Shown: positions 21,775 through 36,021, counted from the first letter of the stretch. The stretch: DNA of 64,000 nt from Megamerina dolium (GCA_963854835.1 OY978530.1:23089437-23153436); one strand, 5' to 3'. Translations and numbers: made by a program. Notes: generated by a model from the sequence alone, not told the origin.

Positions 21775-22608
21775 TATATTAAGCACACGAACTTGGTATT
21801 GCTCTATTTACTATTTTTGTTTTTCTTATCTATATGGTATAAGCATTAACGCATATATATTGGCACATTGACATATAACAATTAGATTATCTGAATCTAC
21901 CAGCATTTGATATTACATATCAATATTGTAGCCAATAATAAAAACCTTTAATCAATATTGAATAATAATATTTAATAATAAGTATTTACATTTACTTAAG
22001 TTTGCTTAACCATCGATAGGCAAAAACAAGTAAATCAATATATTCCGGCACATTTACTTAGTGGCATCTGTTTATGAACAACAATACCATTTTGTTTGTT
22101 TTGCTTATCTACGTAAGCTATAACAACAATATCACATAAGATCTTACCTACCAAAATCGTATTAAATTGCTATTTTACGTCTTCTTAGCAAGTAACAACA
22201 AACACACAAGAACATTTATAAAATTTTGGAGGTATTTTCTATGGTGACATTTTTTTTTTTTCTTACATTTACTCCGCATTTGTAAGTTTCAGAATTCGCT
22301 GCCTCTCTCTCTCAATATTTACAATAATTATTCTGATAATTGTGATCACTAATGATTGCAATATTGGATTTCACACCTCTTGTATTGTGTTCCTTTAATT
22401 GCATTGACTTCACATACATAAGATAGAACATTAGAGCACCTCAATTGATTTTCGTGACTTATTACATATATGATCAAGTTATACTAAATAAATCATTGCG
22501 GCTCAATTATTTCTTTTTTTCTTTCCTGATTTATAACATAAATCATTACGTTATAATAAGTGGATCATTGCGAGTAATTATAAATGATTACATTTAAATA
22601 CTTAAATA
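21775..22608. other. AT-rich stretch without a supported gene
   Basis: Scattered phrases such as CCATTTTGTTTGTTTTGCTTATCTACG recall the diverged repeats at 18480-19570. There is no coding signal. Confidence 0.5.
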
Positions 22609-23511
22609 CTTACTTACTTACTTATGTGGCCATAACAACCGAATATCGATTTAGGCCGAAAATAACATGCCTCGCCAGCCATCTCTGTTCTTCGCTAGCT
22701 GGCGCCAGTTAGAAATTCCAAGCGCCGTCAGGTTCTCCAGTACTTGGTCTTTCCACCGGAGGTTTGATCTTCCTCTTCTGCGTCGTCCTCCAGCGGGTTC
22801 CGAATATAACACCTTCTTAGCTGGAGCGTGTTCTTCCATTCGCTCGACATGACCTAGCCAGCGCAGCCGCTGGATTTTGATGCGCTTTACTATGTCAATA
22901 TCGGCATATAGCTCGTACAGCTCATGGTTGTACCTTATTCGGTACTCGCCACCAACGCAAATAGGTCCAAAGATCCTGCGTAGGACTTTTCTCTCGAAAA
23001 CTCCAAGCATTCGCTCATCCGAGATGGAAATTGTCCAGGCTTCAGCGCCATATGTTAGGACAGGCATGATGAGAGACTTGTAGAGTGTAGTTTTCGTTCT
23101 TCGAGAGAGGGCTCGACTTTTCAATTGCTTACTCAGCCCAAAGTAACACCTGTTAGCAAGAGTTATCCTACGCATGATCTCCAAGCTGACGTCATTACTG
23201 CTGTTAATGCTGGTTCCAAGATAGACAAAGTCCCTTACTACTTCAAAAGCGTAGTTGTCAACAGTGACGTGCTGTCCAAGACGCCGGGACTCTTTGTTTG
23301 TTGACACTAGATACTTCGTCTTGCCCTCGTTCACCGTGAGACCCATCCGACGCGACTCTCTTTCCAACTCTGAGAATGCTGCACTGACTGCTCGCGTGTT
23401 CATGCCGATTATGTCAATATCGTCGGCATACGCTAACAGCACGACACTTTTGTTGAAGATAGTGCCATTATGTCGTAGATCAGCAGCTCGTATTATTTTC
23501 TCCATAATAAG
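22609..23511 (-). mobile_element. RTE element, copy D, 5'-truncated, with TSD and (TAAG)n tail
   Basis: This is a clean retrotransposed 3' fragment. On the minus strand it runs from RT just after motif B to the 3' end, then a (TAAG)n tail. TACTTAAATA occurs on both sides (22599-22608 and 23512-23521), a 10-base target-site duplication. The coding part is free of stops. Truncation at the 5' end is normal for LINEs. Confidence 0.93.
22651..23505 (-). pseudogene. RTE RT C-terminal region, 284 codons open (copy D)
   Basis: The frame starts at an internal Met (MEKIIRAADLRHNG) and includes motif C YADD (about residues 25-28), followed by the conserved RT thumb and C-terminal region (LTYGAEAWTIS, RIRYNHELYELYADIDIVKR, RLRWLGHVERME, GRRRRGRSNLRWKDQVLENL). 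It lacks the endonuclease and the RT fingers and palm start, so it cannot be active. The lack of stops suggests a young insertion and not selection. Confidence 0.88.
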
Positions 23512-24128
23512 TACTTAAATAACTTAATTATAATTACATTCACTTTGCGTTGTGAGTGTGATTATCATTCAACTCTTTCAAGTTGGGACAAAACGATACG
23601 GTGACTAATTTAAATTTATCAAATTCTATACGTTTAATACGCGGGCATCCTGCCAACAGGCTTAGCTTAAATACAGGCTTAGCTTAAATAGAAATTACGT
23701 CACTTTATCGAGCATCTGATATCCAAACAGCAAGTCGATCCTAAGTCGTTTTCACTTATTATTTTTTTTTCCCCTCTTCCTGCTACTATAATTATACAAA
23801 TTACGTGAAGTTAGCAGTTTTCAACGGTTTTTACGGCACTCTTGAGTTGTATTGTATTTCTCACAGAGCAATTTTCCGATTGCTTTTACACTCTATTTGG
23901 ATCTGTAATTCTACGAATTACTCAAGCTCGAATTTTCAAATTCTTTTTCTTCGGCATTTTGATTTATATTGTATTTCTACGAATTGCTGGAAGTTTCGAC
24001 TTTTCCATATTCCAATAATCCGAAACCAATACATTTCGGATTAATCTTCTCGTTCCAGGAGAAATTTTTTTGATGGTGATGCATGCAACTTTCATGTTGG
24101 AAAGTTATGCTACCCGTTATGTAGGAGT
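23512..24128. repeat. AT-rich stretch with short diverged tandem units
   Basis: CGGCACTCTTGAGTTGTATTGTATTTCT (about 23832) recurs as CGGCATTTTGATTTATATTGTATTTCTACG (about 23951), a unit of about 118 bases. CAGGCTTAGCTTAAATA is also doubled near 23658-23690. No gene is supported. Confidence 0.45.
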
Positions 24129-24540
24129 ATGCACTCCCTCCGACAATGTGAAAAATTTTCTTCATTTACAGTGGACGTGAAAATTTGCGTTAACTGCTTG
24201 ACAACTTCGCATACTCTTGCAGAGTGTCACAGCCATTTTTCTTGCCGTTTTTTTAGAAAACGGCACCACTCCCTACTGCACCGAAAGAAGCAAAGAGCAA
24301 AAATGAGATGTAATTCCCCAAAATCTTCCTGTACAATAAAGATGCAACTCCTGTCAGAGATGGGGACACCTCGATCGACATTTCGACCAATGACATGGGC
24401 AGAACACTTGATGTCTAATCAGCACTTCCCGAAAAGGCATCGTTCAGTAAATGATAGAAGGTCTAAAAGTTGTCAAGGAATTTCGCCAATTTCGCGCAAT
24501 ACAGGGCTCTCGAAATTACTGTTGCGGAAATTTTAATGTG
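24129..24540 (+). pseudogene. BEL/Pao-like Gag zinc-knuckle fragment
   Basis: An open stretch of about 130 codons contains KICVNCLTTSHTLAEC (spacing CX2CX4HX4C) followed by CRFFRKRHHSLLHR. This C-N-C-L / H-H-x-L-L-H pattern is typical of the nucleocapsid part of BEL/Pao Gag-Pol proteins. In most relatives the second motif has another Cys where Phe stands here. After it the frame is Ser- and Arg-rich and I recognise nothing more. No other part of the element is recognisable nearby. Confidence 0.65.
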
Positions 24541-26112
24541 ACAATGTGGCCCGGACATACTGACCGGAGCCACCCCCACATTATGTAGCAACGTTTTTGT
24601 TAGATTCTTTGAATCTGACCCTCATACACATCTCTCTCTCTCTCTCTGTCATTTTGTTCAGTTATCCTAACCGACTTTTCAATTGGTCGAATTCTACGAA
24701 TCGTTGATGAAACTATGTACTGGCATAGATGGCATGCGTATGAAGATTCCCAGTTTCCCACTGTTTGCTACATTTTCATGAACACAGCGAACTATCGTGC
24801 TATCATAACCCCGAATTTCATTCAAACGTTTTCAATTCAGGCAATACAGCCAATTATACATCCTTATTTTTTCTTTCGTGCTTTACGAGCAAAGTATGGA
24901 TAAATTTCTGCACACTGTACATACGAGTCTTTTCAGGGCCATACCGGTCAAACGTAACATTTTATTGCTGCTGATACTTGGTTCGTGTTAGGGCAGCAGA
25001 ATTTCATCTTCGAGACTCATTGACATGAGGTCTCGCGCACCCAAATTATGTTCTAACAAATCTAGTGTTCGACACTGATTTATCATGGCACACTATCAAC
25101 TCGACCTTCCAGTTTGGTTTGTCAACTATGTTGACTTATCATTCGTATATATCCGGTCACGACCAGGATTTGCTCTTATACTTTCTACATACCCTTCTAT
25201 CTATGATAGAACGACGAAACACGTTAAGAGGCTACAAAATAGTTATTTGGAAATCCTAGCAAAAGTTACTGGTTAAAACAACTTTAACTCAACGTTCAAC
25301 ATTCCAATGCATCTTATCTCTCCCGAAATACTGTTACTCAATTGTTTGTCGAACATCACTAATGTACCTCTCTGCTTCCAGCACTCAATGAAGAGGTCGA
25401 CTGACATTCCAAAAGTACTAAGCATTCCGTTCACGGTTCCAGATGAGCGGAAACTGCTTCCGGAATATGAGTACGATAATAAATTATATCATATGCACAC
25501 ACAATTTCTAGCTGCGATATTCCTCTAATTCGCCTCTCTGTACTTTTTTCATATTTAATGCAAATTTTCGAGACCATCCAATGTCCGTGTCACATTTGTC
25601 TTAACCGTTTATGGCGACAGACAATTTTGGCTATCCTGCCAATCTCACATAATTTTCTTTCACTTTCGTGCTTTACGAGACGAAAGTAGAAAATATATAT
25701 GGACTGTATGCAAGGAAATGAATCATTCAGACCAGAACATAACCTGCAGTAGCAGCCTATTCGACTGTGACTAGTACCAAGACATATTATACTTAAATTC
25801 TCTACAAACCTTTCTATCTACGACAGAAGAAAAAGTATGCATTAAGTTAAGGATTATCTTTTTGGAAAAGACTCTATTCTGGACATAAGCATGCTCACAA
25901 GTCGAATCCTTTCAAGGTGAGTGAGCGGGCGATCTGGCATCACCAATTATGACAGTTCTCCACTCACTTCTACCACTCCCTAATTTTCCGCGTTCTCTCT
26001 CTCGTTCTCATTTTTTTCCGGTTCTTTTTGGAGTTTTTCGGTCTACCTTAATTAGTATAGTTTCAGTGCGCGATTTACATCTTTTGTCGATATAAATATT
26101 ACTACTATATAT
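24541..26112. repeat. Non-coding region with a diverged duplication
   Basis: Phrases from 24780-25260 return in decayed form at about 25610-25880, for example TTTCGTGCTTTACGAG (24877 and 25667) and CCTTTCTATCTACGACAGA against CCCTTCTATCTATGATAGA. The offset drifts from about 790 to 620 bases, so indels have accumulated. A (CT)n tract lies near 24632-24650. I see no gene. Confidence 0.45.
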
Positions 26113-26447
26113 AGGTGTAGTAAAAAGAAATATTTTTCCAACAGATGGCTTTAGTAATCTGTATCTCGCGTTTTATAAGTATTGTTTGAGCACGCGCCTA
26201 AAAATGTAAATAGTGTTTATGGTCCTGATACTGTAACAGCCGATCAGAATTTTGGTTTCGTCGATTCCGTTCCGGTAATTTTGATGTCAAAGATGCACCA
26301 CGCCCTAGAATCGGCGAGTCTGACCATCATGTAAGCACTGTTTCTATTGCCCAGGAGGTAAACATTGCACAAAAAACCGTTTGGAACTATTTAAATAAGG
26401 CTGGATACAAACTCGATGTATGGGTACCACACGAGTTAACGCAAAAA
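26113..26447 (+). pseudogene. mariner transposon 5' end with transposase N-terminus
   Basis: An AGGTGTAG-type mariner end follows TATATATA at 26113, then leader sequence with CCAACAGATGGC. From about 26235 an uninterrupted frame of about 70 codons gives the DNA-binding part: [40 protein letters not shown] and [10 protein letters not shown]. This is the second helix-turn-helix and the WVPHEL linker of irritans-type mariners. The catalytic half is missing and replaced by (TA)n. Confidence 0.8.
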
Positions 26448-26454
26448 TACATTT

Positions 26455-26487
26455 ATATACATATATACATATACATATATACATATA

Positions 26488-26540
<53 letters not shown>
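26455..26540. repeat. (TA)n with TACATA variants
   Basis: Sits exactly between the mariner fragment and the 5' break of RTE copy E. Confidence 0.95.
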
Positions 26541-26545
<5 letters not shown>

Positions 26546-27293
26546 CACGCGAGCAGTCAGTGCAGCATTCTCAGAGTTGGAAAGAGAGTCGCGTCGGATG
26601 GGTCTCACGGTGAACGAGGGCAAGACGAAGTATCTAGTGTCAACAAACAAAGAGTCCCGGCGTCTTGGACAGCACGTCACTGTTGACAACTACGCTTTTG
26701 AAGTAGTAAGGGACTTTGTCTATCTTGGAACCAGCATTAACAGCAGTAATGACGTCAGCTTGGAGATCATGCGTAGGATAACTCTTGCTAACAGGTGTTA
26801 CTTTGGGCTGAGTAAGCAATTGAGAAGTCGAGCCCTCTCTCGAAGAACGAAGACTACACTCTACAAGTCTCTCATCATGCCTGTCCTAACATATGGCGCT
26901 GAAGCCTGGACAATTTCCACCTCGGATGAGCGAATACTTGGAGTTTTCGAGAGAAAAGTCCTACGCAAGATCTTTGGACCTATTTGCGTTGGTGGCGAGT
27001 ACCGAATAAGGTACAACCATGAGCTGCACGAGCTGTATGCCGATATTGACATAGTAAAGCGCATCAAAATCCAGCGGCTGCGCTGGCTAGGTCATGTCGA
27101 GCGAATGGAAGAACACGCTCCAGCTAAGAAGGTGTTATATTCGGAACCCGCTGGAGGACGACGCAAAAGAGGAAGACCAAACCTCCGGTGGAAAGACCAA
27201 GTACTGGAGAACCTGACGGCGCTTGGAATTTCTAACTGGCACCAGCTAGCGAAGAACAGAGATGGCTGGCGAAGCATGTTATTTTCGGCCTAA
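26541..27293 (+). pseudogene. RTE RT C-terminal region, 250 codons open (copy E)
   Basis: Open from an internal Met ([19 protein letters not shown]) to the natural stop after ...SMLFSA. It covers the RT thumb and C-terminal region (KTTLYKSLIMPVLTYGAEAW, CVGGEYRIRYNHE, RWLGHVERMEEHAPAKK, GRPNLRWKDQVLENL). The catalytic YADD lies upstream of the break and is absent. It is nearly identical to copy D. Confidence 0.88.
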
Positions 27294-27329
27294 ATCGATA
27301 TTCGGTTGTTACGGCCACATAAGTAAGTA
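26541..27329 (+). mobile_element. RTE element, copy E, 5'-truncated, flanked by (TA)n on both sides
   Basis: The only plus-strand RTE fragment. It starts just downstream of YADD and ends with GGCCACATAAGTAAGTAAG, the element's 3' end and tail, which passes directly into (TA)n. The left edge is also (TA)n, so no unique target duplication can be read. Confidence 0.92.
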
Positions 27330-27330
27330 A

Positions 27331-27431
<101 letters not shown>

Positions 27432-27469
27432 TGTATTTATACGCGAACATTTGATTGAAATTTGCGGTC

Positions 27470-28575
27470 TTTTATGGAACAATTCTTTTAACTATTAGCC
27501 ATTAACATAGATCTTTTGTAAATTACCTCTTTAGCTGTGTGAAGGTGATGTTGGTCGTTAAATCTAATATTAAGGAACTTGATAAGGATTTTTAGATTGT
27601 GCGATGTAGCATGCTTCTTTATTTCTTGAAAGACTGGGAATTTTGACGTAACGATGGATTTGGTTGTTTATGACATAGTAAGGCGCGTTTACAATCATCC
27701 TTTGGGTATTTGATTGGTACCTTTGCAGTGTTTCAGCGTGCCCCTCAGCTGAAAACTATATGTCCAGATGGGCCTTAAAACTGATGAGTACAAATACAGT
27801 TTGCCTTTGAGTGACTTAGAAGTTCCGATTTATGAGCCAGTGTAAGTTTCTAAGCTTTATACATAAAGTCTTTCGCTTGGTAAAATTATGTTTTCCAGAT
27901 TCTGTTGAAATGCATGCAAAGATATTTGGTTGCGCCATGTTGAGGTATATTTATATCATTGAGTTACATGTCCACCCAATGTATCTCCTTTGAGAGTGAA
28001 TATAATCTGGACTGGTTTTGTTTCGTTGGACTTGATTCTAAATTTTTTTAGCCGGTCAGTACTCTTGTCTATCCTTCTTTGGAGTTCAAAGGAAGCTGAG
28101 TGTGTAGGAGTGTCAACGACTAAGATAGCAGTATTATCGGCAAAGGTTAGGTACCTAGGTTAGGTTAGGTGACTCTTTCAGTTGATGGTAAGTCGTATGT
28201 GTAAGAGTAGGTAAAGTACTGGACCCATGCCGCTACCTTAGGGTACACCCGCTGAACTTTCATGGAGTTCAAATTAATCTTGGCCGTACTGTAGGAAGAA
28301 ATATCGGTTGTTAAAATAAGCCTTGATAAATAAATACTAATTAATTGGGAGTGTAGTTTTAATTTTGTGAATTAAGCCGTCATTCCAAACGCGGTCAAAT
28401 GCCTGTGAGATGCCGAGGAATGCCGCTGTGCAATACTATTTTTGTTCGAATGTTGCATGGATATATTCAAAAATCCTATCAATTATGCTGTGTTTTTTAC
28501 TAAATCTGAATTGATGGTTGGGGATTAGCATTCGATTTTGAATGATTGGCAATAGTCTTTTGAAAAAAAAAGGTT
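27470..28575 (-). pseudogene. Jockey-type LINE reverse transcriptase, decayed
   Basis: Read on the minus strand from about 28575 down, fragments in several frames spell a non-LTR RT: PNHQFRFSKKHSIIDRIFEY, then a shifted piece with FDRVWNDGLIHKI, SAGVP.GSGMGPVLYLLL (motif B), FADNTAILVVDTP (motif C, Asn in place of the second Asp) and the C-terminal VLRPIWTYSFQLRGT. This order and style match Jockey-clade LINEs. Endonuclease and ORF1 are absent. Many stops and the changed active site show it is old. Confidence 0.78.
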
Positions 28576-29152
28576 TCCATGACTTACGAAGAAATCTGTA
28601 ATTTAAAAAATTTTTGTTTCGTCTTTTCGATATGTATGACCATATCTTGAAAAAATTCAATCGGTAAACGTTGTTGAGCTCAAATGCATGTGAGCACAGA
28701 GCAGTCGCGTCGGTCTGACTCTTCTTGCTCGCGTTTGTGGGCTTGTGTTTGATCGGCATTAATGTACAAAATTTTCGCTACACTATGTGCTGTGAATGGC
28801 GCTCAAGCAGTTTTGTGCATGCATCATAATTTGTAAATCCATAAAAAATTCTCTCGTTATGAGGAGCTATATTTCTTAAGAAATTTAGCTGTTTTTGACT
28901 TATATATAAAAGCGTTTGCTTTAAAACTTTTAAAGTATCTTCAAATTAGCTGAGGAAGAAGCAATTAAGGTTGGTTTTATTTTAGAAATACTACCGCGAG
29001 TGGAACGTCAAGTACATTGTGGAAATTAGGACGGCAACGCATAAACATTTTTTCGTCGATCAATTTGTATTCCTATACTTGATCATTAATTAAATAAAAT
29101 AAATGTAAGATTTGCCAATAACAAAAAAGTACTCAAAAATATTCAGAATATC
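28576..29152. other. No supported feature
   Basis: AT-rich DNA between a LINE and a hAT remnant. Short reading frames match nothing I recognise. Confidence 0.55.
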
Positions 29153-29691
29153 TTGCCAAAGAAAATTCTTAAGTTGGACCCTAGTTGTTGTCGTCAAATG
29201 GATCAAGTTGACTATCAAACATCGACAGGCATTTTAATGGCTGAATTTAAATATCATGTGGCGCAAGTGTACCTTCGTAATTATTTCTCAAAGTTCATGT
29301 TTAATAATCATTTTTCTTGGAAGTACTGGTCTAATGTACGAAAAGAAAAGCTGCCTGAGAATTTTGTCGACACGATTATCTTTGCTTTTTGAAAATAGGT
29401 GCAACACTGCCAGTGTCTGTTGCAATGAATGAACGGTCATTTACAACCCTTCGAAGGTTAAAGACCTATTTGCGCAGTAGTATTAGCAGCAGAGATCGGT
29501 TGGGTTGGCGTTCCTAAATGTAGGTCGTGATCTGGAGGTTAGTCCTTAGCAAGTGCCAAACGAGTTAGCAAAAAAAACCAAGGAGATTGCCATTTTTAAT
29601 TTTTAGAAAATGTATAAAATTAATATTGTATAATATATTAAAAATAAAAATTGTCTTAAACCCCCAAACTTTTTTTCTGGATCCGCCCCTG
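29153..29691 (+). mobile_element. hAT transposon 3' end with dimerisation domain
   Basis: The plus strand encodes the end of a hAT transposase. 29153-29392 is open (HVAQVYLRNYFSKF, VRKEKLPENFVDTIIFAF). A shift then leads to LPVSVAMNERSFTTLRRLKT and YLRSSISSRDRLG, the C-terminal dimerisation motif (usual form NERSFS.LRRLK.YLR). The element ends with CTGGATCCGCCCCTG at 29677-29691, a typical hAT terminal repeat in reverse complement. The 5' part is missing. It belongs to a different family from the hAT at 49861-53228, since the ends differ. Confidence 0.8.
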
Positions 29692-31635
<1,944 letters not shown>

Positions 31636-31712
31636 AACCATTGAAGCATTGAACCATTTTTAATCATATAAAATTTTAAGTTTTTTCTTGTGAAATTCTG
31701 AAAATATGTTGT

Positions 31713-31946
<234 letters not shown>

Positions 31947-31949
31947 TTT

Positions 31950-33150
31950 TTTAATCGGAAGGAAAGTGAACCTAAAGCTCATCGATTGCTTGAGGAAGTT
32001 TATGGTGAATATGCTCCAATAGACAAATCATGCAGAGAGTGGTTTCGATGCTGCAAGGGTGTTAATTTTAGTTTTGATGACAAACCTCGATCTGGTCGGG
32101 TTAAAGATGTTTGAAGATGAACGTGTCAAACTTGCAGAATCGTTGCGAGTCACTCAACAAGTCACTTCGAAATGCGTGAAAGTCTTGGGAATGATTCAAA
32201 AACAAGGACATTGGGTGCCATATGAACTGAAACCAAGAGATATTGAAGGGCGATTTTCCACATCCCAAACGCTGCTGGAGAGGCCAAAAAGGAGAGTGGA
32301 AATGAAAAGTAAGTACATTACGATAATCTCAAGCGCCAAAAATCATGGGTTAAACCCGGTCAGCCATCAACATTAACTTAAGAAAAAATTAGTATGTGGT
32401 AGTTATAAGCCCTGAAGGGCTCTTTGGCCGAACTTCTCTTCCATTACTGTTGTGCGTATTAAATTTTGGACAGTATTAGAAGGGACCTACTTATCTTAAC
32501 CGGGTCCGAAGGGCAGAACTCTTGCGACATCACTTTTTCTGAGCTTTTTCGCAGAGTTCTTTTGGAAGCTTTTCGGCAAATAGTTACTGTCCGAAAAATT
32601 GCCAGTTGCTTGCCGACAGGAGGGTGCAATTCGAAAAAAATATTTTCGATATTAAATTTGTTATGCAACAGCCGGGGATTGAACCGCCGACCTATAGATC
32701 AGAATGGCAACACACTAGCCTCTGAGCTACGGATCTAATCAACTGCAAAGCCCAATATTCAAATTTCGAAGGTAATGCTGTGAATCTTGTTGTATCAAAT
32801 GGGTGTGAGCTGTTGAAACCTAAAGAAACAATTACAGGGGAACACTACCTACAACAATTGATGCGTTTGAGTCGAACCGCAATACAAGCAGCGACGCGAC
32901 AAAATGATTTTGCTCGACCACATGTTGCTCAGCTGGTCAAAACATATTTGGAAACGTTGAAATGGGAAGTTCTACCTTACCCGTCAGACATTGCTTCTTC
33001 CAACTACTGCTTGTTCAGCTCGATGGCTCATGGCCCAACTGACCAGCACTTCCGTTATTTTGAAGAAGTAAAAAATTGGGTCAAATCGTGGATCACAACA
33101 AAAAAGACTTCGTTTTTTTCGAGATTGTAAACGCCTCAAAATTTTCATTT
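31950..33150 (+). mobile_element. mariner transposon remnant split by a SINE
   Basis: Transposase pieces lie on both sides of SINE copy 3. Left: an N-terminal helix-turn-helix ([40 protein letters not shown]; 31960-32110) and, after a stop, ESLRVTQQVTSKCVKVLGMI and GHWVPYELKPRDIE (32125-32250). Right: FARPHVAQLVKTYLETLKWE and LPYPSDIASSNYCLF (32905-33020), ending EEVKNWVKSW near 33090. Catalytic Asp residues are partly lost to shifts. The style is that of classic mariner (DD34D). Confidence 0.85.
32403..32733 (-). mobile_element. tRNA-derived SINE, copy 3 (minus, diverged), inside a mariner
   Basis: Reverse complement of the SINE family with noticeable divergence (for example CGGGGATTGAACC for the B-box region and TCTGAGCTACGG for the A-box). 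It interrupts the mariner transposase. No clear target duplication was read. Confidence 0.85.
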
Positions 33151-33235
33151 TCCATAAACTAAATCGAATAGCCTATGCGTCAGCGTCTTTAACAAGCGCA
33201 TAAATTAATTACGCCCAAATAAAAAAAAAACTATT

Positions 33236-33800
33236 TACTATTCTTTTCGGTTGCATAAAGTTTCATCAATACCTTTATGGGCTACAAGTGTTAGTTTTCA
33301 ACATCTTTTCAAAATGACTGCTCGTCTTCAGCTCTTTATACTTCGTTTGCAAAGTTACGATTTGCAAGTTAAATATAAACCAGGTAAATATTTAATTGTA
33401 GGGGATATTCTTTCCAGAGTACTATTGAAAGAAATTCCTAAAATTGATATTGATACAGAATTAGATTTATATTGCAACTTTTTATATCACAATTAACAAT
33501 TCAGAAGACCATATAATTGATGTCCAAAAGGCGACCGAAACAGATGACACTTGATACAATACAGGCATATGTTAAAGGTGGCTGGCCGTTAAGTAAAAAA
33601 CAAGTTGTCGAGCAAATATAAAAGATCGTGTATGTAACGAAGATCATATGGGTATATAACGTTGCCAAAATTTAGCGCGAGATAGAGTATACTGGCCTAA
33701 TATACTCGTAAGTAATGACATTTTTAATGTTGTTTCAAGTTGTATGAAATACAAAAACGCAAACCCCAGATCCATACACATCACTTCCTCATTGCAGAAC
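33236..33800 (+). pseudogene. Ty3/gypsy pol fragment: RNase H end and integrase zinc-binding region
   Basis: 33251-33496 is open and encodes the RNase H end: MTARLQLFILRLQSYDLQVK, then KPGKYLIVGDILSRV, the counterpart of the ADxLSR motif. After stops come AWPLSKKQVVEQI-like linker sequence and the integrase entry RARDRVYWPNILVSNDIF with CMKYKNANPRS near 33660-33770. The style is close to the Mag/K02A2.6-like gypsy branch. Everything upstream and the catalytic core of integrase are missing. Confidence 0.78.
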
Positions 33801-33810
33801 CACTAAAAAG

Positions 33811-34356
33811 AATAATGTGCTTTAATGAATATTGTGTTTTAATGTGTTTTAATCCAAAATAGTTGATACATCTTTTTATCGAAAATAAATGAAAAGTCAG
33901 AAAAAGTTTATAACAAAACAACAGAACCAGAAAAAATGATATACAAAAAATCACCTACATCTGTATGGTTTCCAGGCGCTATAACCGAATATTTCAAAGG
34001 ATGTAGATGGTAGTTTGTATAGAAGAAACAGAAAACATATTTTTGAAAAACATTTATTTAAACAATACAAAATCAATAAGAATGAAGAAAAAATGAAAGA
34101 TACAAAACACAAAATACGAAATTTAAATTGAAAATAAAATCGCAAAGGTTCAAATAATGTAAATAAAGCCAACGAGGTATATGTATTTAAATAAGGCAAA
34201 AAAATTATTCCATCAAGAAGGCTAGAATAAAAAATTAAAATAAAATTAATTTTAATAGTTATGTGATTATTTTTATTATCCTGAATTGAAAATAGTTTAA
34301 TATAAAAAAGGAAAGATGTTGTATATTAACAAACAATTCATGTATTCAATATATTC
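33811..34356. other. A-rich stretch without a supported feature
   Basis: Low-complexity AT-rich DNA; no gene or repeat match that I can defend. Confidence 0.55.
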
Positions 34357-34720
34357 CTTTATTATTATTACCCGTTACTACTTACTACGTAATCCTTATT
34401 TCTATTACCTAATCTAAGCAACCCTAAATTATATATATGTACATATAATATTTATCTATATTGCATTTCATAGTATTCATTATAATAAAGACGGGTCTTA
34501 GCTTGACTACAAAGCATACAACAGAAGTAGAATTCCTAAGTTTATTAGCTTGCTGTTAGAGTATAGAGTGGTTAGCTTGGGCACCCTAAAAGGGGTGTGA
34601 TATCGCCGGTTCTCTGGATTTTAATTTTCAGCAAAATTCTCAGAGTACGGGCTCTAGATGTGTTGCATATACAGAGATGATGACACATGTGGCATTAAAA
34701 AGTTATTAGAATACACTCAT
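34357..34720 (-). repeat. LTR-like repeat, minus orientation
   Basis: Reverse-complement partner of 16435-16700, about 364 bases long. It carries an internal segment of about 100 bases (near 34610-34680) missing from the other copy. An AATAAA-like sequence in reading orientation supports an LTR. No adjoining gag or pol is seen, so it may be a solo LTR. Confidence 0.65.
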
Positions 34721-35065
34721 AGAATTGATGATCTATGGCTAGTCAACCTTGCCAAAATGGGCATCTATCTTTAGAGTGACCATAGCTTGGAAGGGTAGTT
34801 GAAAGTCCAATACTAAGAAAAATTTGTATAAGGCAACGGGAGCACACTAATTCTGTAAGAAGGCCGTAGGTAAAAGATGAATAATGAATCCGAAAATCGT
34901 GTTCTGGGTAGATATCGCGGCTGTTATGAATTATGTAGTGCTTCTAACTGTTGAGTGCTTTTGAGTTAATCATATAATATCTTTACAGTGACAGCTCTTT
35001 CCAACTGGAAATCTTGAATGAAAACCATTATCATATCTCCGCGAAACCAAATGAAGCATTTTTCG
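34721..35065. other. No supported feature
   Basis: Unique-looking DNA beside the LTR-like repeat; reading frames are short. Confidence 0.5.
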
Positions 35066-35776
35066 CTTAAACAACGTTGGAAAATATTGCAACCTTAATT
35101 CCAAAGTCAATGTTGTGTAGCCCAAACAGAACGTTTATTGAAAAGAAATTTTGGCCAAAATGAGGCACCCACTGCATCTGCTGAACGCAGGTTCGTGCAA
35201 AAAGTTCGTGAGACTGGCATGGTAGTGGACAACATTCGCAGTCTCCGTCGTCGTACATGTGTACTTACGATCGACTCACAATCGATCTTAACAACTCAAT
35301 ATTTCACGAATTTCTATGGCTGGAAATTGAAGACATAGACTTGAACGACTTTCAGTTTCAGCAGAATGGAGCGTCATGCAAAACAGCCCATTCCAGAATC
35401 GATAATTTGCGCATCAAATTCGCCGTCCTGGCGATGTCAATTGGCTACCTCGGAGCTACGATTTGATGCCGCTAGATATATTTTGTAGGGTTCCGTAGGG
35501 ACCGATTTTATGCGAACAATTCATTAACGATTCAGTCCCTTAAGACGAATATCAACCAAGCCATTCGTAAAATAGAGCTAAAAACCATCGCCAAGGCCTT
35601 GGAAAACAAGGTTGACTGGATGCGCTACGGCGAAGCCAGCCGAGTCAGCCACATGGATGAAGTTGTATTCCATAAATAATGGGAATATTTCGAATAAGCA
35701 AAGAATATACAGAAAACAATTTATTATTGTTAAAATTTTTATTTTAAAAAAAAAGCTTGTATATGGACCACCCTAT
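35066..35776 (+). mobile_element. IS630/Tc1/mariner-superfamily remnant with 3' end GGACCACCC
   Basis: The left part encodes a DNA-binding region (VERNFGQNEAPTASAERRFVQKV-like, split across 35120-35260). The middle has FQFQQNGASCKTAHSRIDNL (usual form FQQDGATCHTA, with Asp changed to Asn). The right part has RFYANNSLTIQSLKTNINQAI and ends RVSHMDEVVFHK at 35679. A terminal repeat-like GGACCACCCTATA follows at 35765-35777. This family is widespread in insects and distinct from both the Tc1-like copies and the classic mariners here. The second catalytic Asp is lost and stops are frequent. Confidence 0.72.
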
Positions 35777-36021
35777 ATATGGTATGCAGAGGAAATAACA
35801 GAATAGTGGCTCGACCGAACTTTTTCCCTTCACTCGTAAGACGGAATGGCACAATCAAATCAAGATATTTAAAGGATGTAGTGCATAATAGAAATCGACT
35901 CTGAAGGGACCTTTCATCAACGCATTTCGGATCCGCTATTGAGGTACTAATGCGAACCACATGGCATTAGAAAGAACATTAATAGCGCAAGAGGTTAATC
36001 CCTCTTAAATCAAAGTAGCTG

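Noticed and set aside
23977..24165. Minus-strand frame overlapping the BEL-like gag
   Set aside because: Short, no motif, and opposite to a recognisable Gag knuckle.
28150..28170. TTAGGTTAGG phrase suggesting an insect telomere repeat
   Set aside because: Only two or three units, with six-base instead of five-base spacing, inside a Jockey-type RT; chance similarity.
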